The notes under the pieces are model-generated. The model saw nothing but the letters and a program-made list of their open reading frames with translations, made no database searches and was not told where the DNA came from. 5,798 bases of DNA. It comes from Oscillospiraceae bacterium. GTDB lineage: Bacteria > Bacillota > Clostridia > Clostridiales > Clostridiaceae. The position numbers and the translations under genes were made by a program. Below, piece after piece: positions 5,546 to 5,798 of this stretch; position 1 is the stretch's first letter; each line of letters opens with the position of its first letter. Where the stretch lies: the NCBI GenBank assembly GCA_009785875.1, contig WQUF01000156.1, positions 1-5,798 of the forward strand. The letters are read 5' to 3'.

Positions 5546-5798
5546 AACCTTTTCCCTCTCAATAGTTCCATCAAAGTCGTATAAAATCTCAAATTATGGA
5601 TGGTAGATAATCTCAAAGATAGAGGATCGCCTATAGAAAACAAGTGTTGCAAGTATGATTTTGAGTAATTCTTACAGCAAAAACAATCACAAACAGAAGA
5701 TATAGGCGATTTATCTGCTATGTACTTATCATCCATGATATAAAGGTATGAATAAAAATCTTCGTCAAAAATATTTTCTGAATTATAAACATAAAGCC
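5542..5798 (-). CDS. tRNA-guanine transglycosylase-like protein, C-terminal part, cut by window edge
   Basis: The minus-strand frame is open to the window edge and ends at TGA (5544-5542), giving 85 codons of the C-terminus; the true start lies outside. It contains CDCFCCKNYSKSYLQHLF and LSTIHNLRFYTTLM. CxCxxC followed after 25 residues by His is the structural zinc site of bacterial Tgt (Cys302, Cys304, Cys307, His333 in E. coli), and RLxTIHNLxFY is its C-terminal signature. Tgt exchanges guanine 34 for preQ1 in tRNAs on the way to queuosine. The segment before the zinc site (LYVYNSENIFDEDFYSYLY) differs from the usual RNAKYKxDxxPI sequence and looks longer, so this may be a specialised paralogue rather than the housekeeping enzyme. 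Its stop overlaps the methyltransferase start by four bases, so the two are almost certainly one operon. An ATG at 5736 lies inside the domain and is not the start. Confidence 0.85.
   Translation of the reverse strand, partial: LYVYNSENIFDEDFYSYLYIMDDKYIADKSPISSVCDCFCCKNYSKSYLQHLFSIGDPLSLRLSTIHNLRFYTTLMELLRGKRL

Noticed and set aside
5421..5606. Plus-strand frame of 61 codons
   Set aside because: Antisense to the methyltransferase N-terminus and the tgt-like end; hydrophobic only because of AT-rich complement.

Overview
The window looks like an accessory stretch of a low-G+C Firmicutes (Clostridia-like, probably gut-associated) chromosome. The evidence is AT-rich DNA, strong AGGAGG-type ribosome sites, LSSC lipoboxes, and gene families common in Clostridia. 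No 16S rRNA or other marker is present, so the taxon is an inference. Composition shifts along the window: bases 721-780 hold 30 G+C of 60, while 4801-4860 hold 14 of 60. This suggests pieces of different origin.

Left part (1-1655, minus strand): the N-terminal 292 residues of a family 5 solute-binding lipoprotein of a peptide/nickel-type ABC transporter, cut by the window edge. Upstream of it lies a small protein of the L-2-amino-thiazoline-4-carboxylate hydrolase family. The latter has a near-consensus promoter (TTGACA-17-TATCAT) whose -10 is covered by a 17-bp palindrome, a candidate operator. The lipoprotein gene has a weaker promoter candidate, also overlapped by a palindrome.

Middle part (1738-4173, plus strand): a C-terminally truncated Nudix protein, a surface lipoprotein joining a UlaG-like metallo-beta-lactamase-fold domain to a beta-rich C-terminal domain, and a PHP-family phosphoesterase. 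All run in one direction with short gaps. The lipoprotein gene keeps a ribosome site and ATG exactly where the hydrolase domain begins.

Graveyard (4157-4732, plus strand): the 3' end of a MazG-like gene, the toxin-binding tail of a MazE antitoxin, a 10-codon stub of mazF, then a short unit with two 45-bp repeats closed by a strong intrinsic terminator. Several deletions must have met here.

Right part (4775-5798, minus strand): the zinc-binding C-terminus of a tRNA-guanine transglycosylase-like protein, overlapping by ATGA a complete divergent methyltransferase of the ArmA/Rmt/FmrO 16S rRNA (guanine-1405-N7) family. This tightly coupled RNA-modification pair, possibly an aminoglycoside-resistance determinant or its chromosomal ancestor, is the most interesting part of the window.
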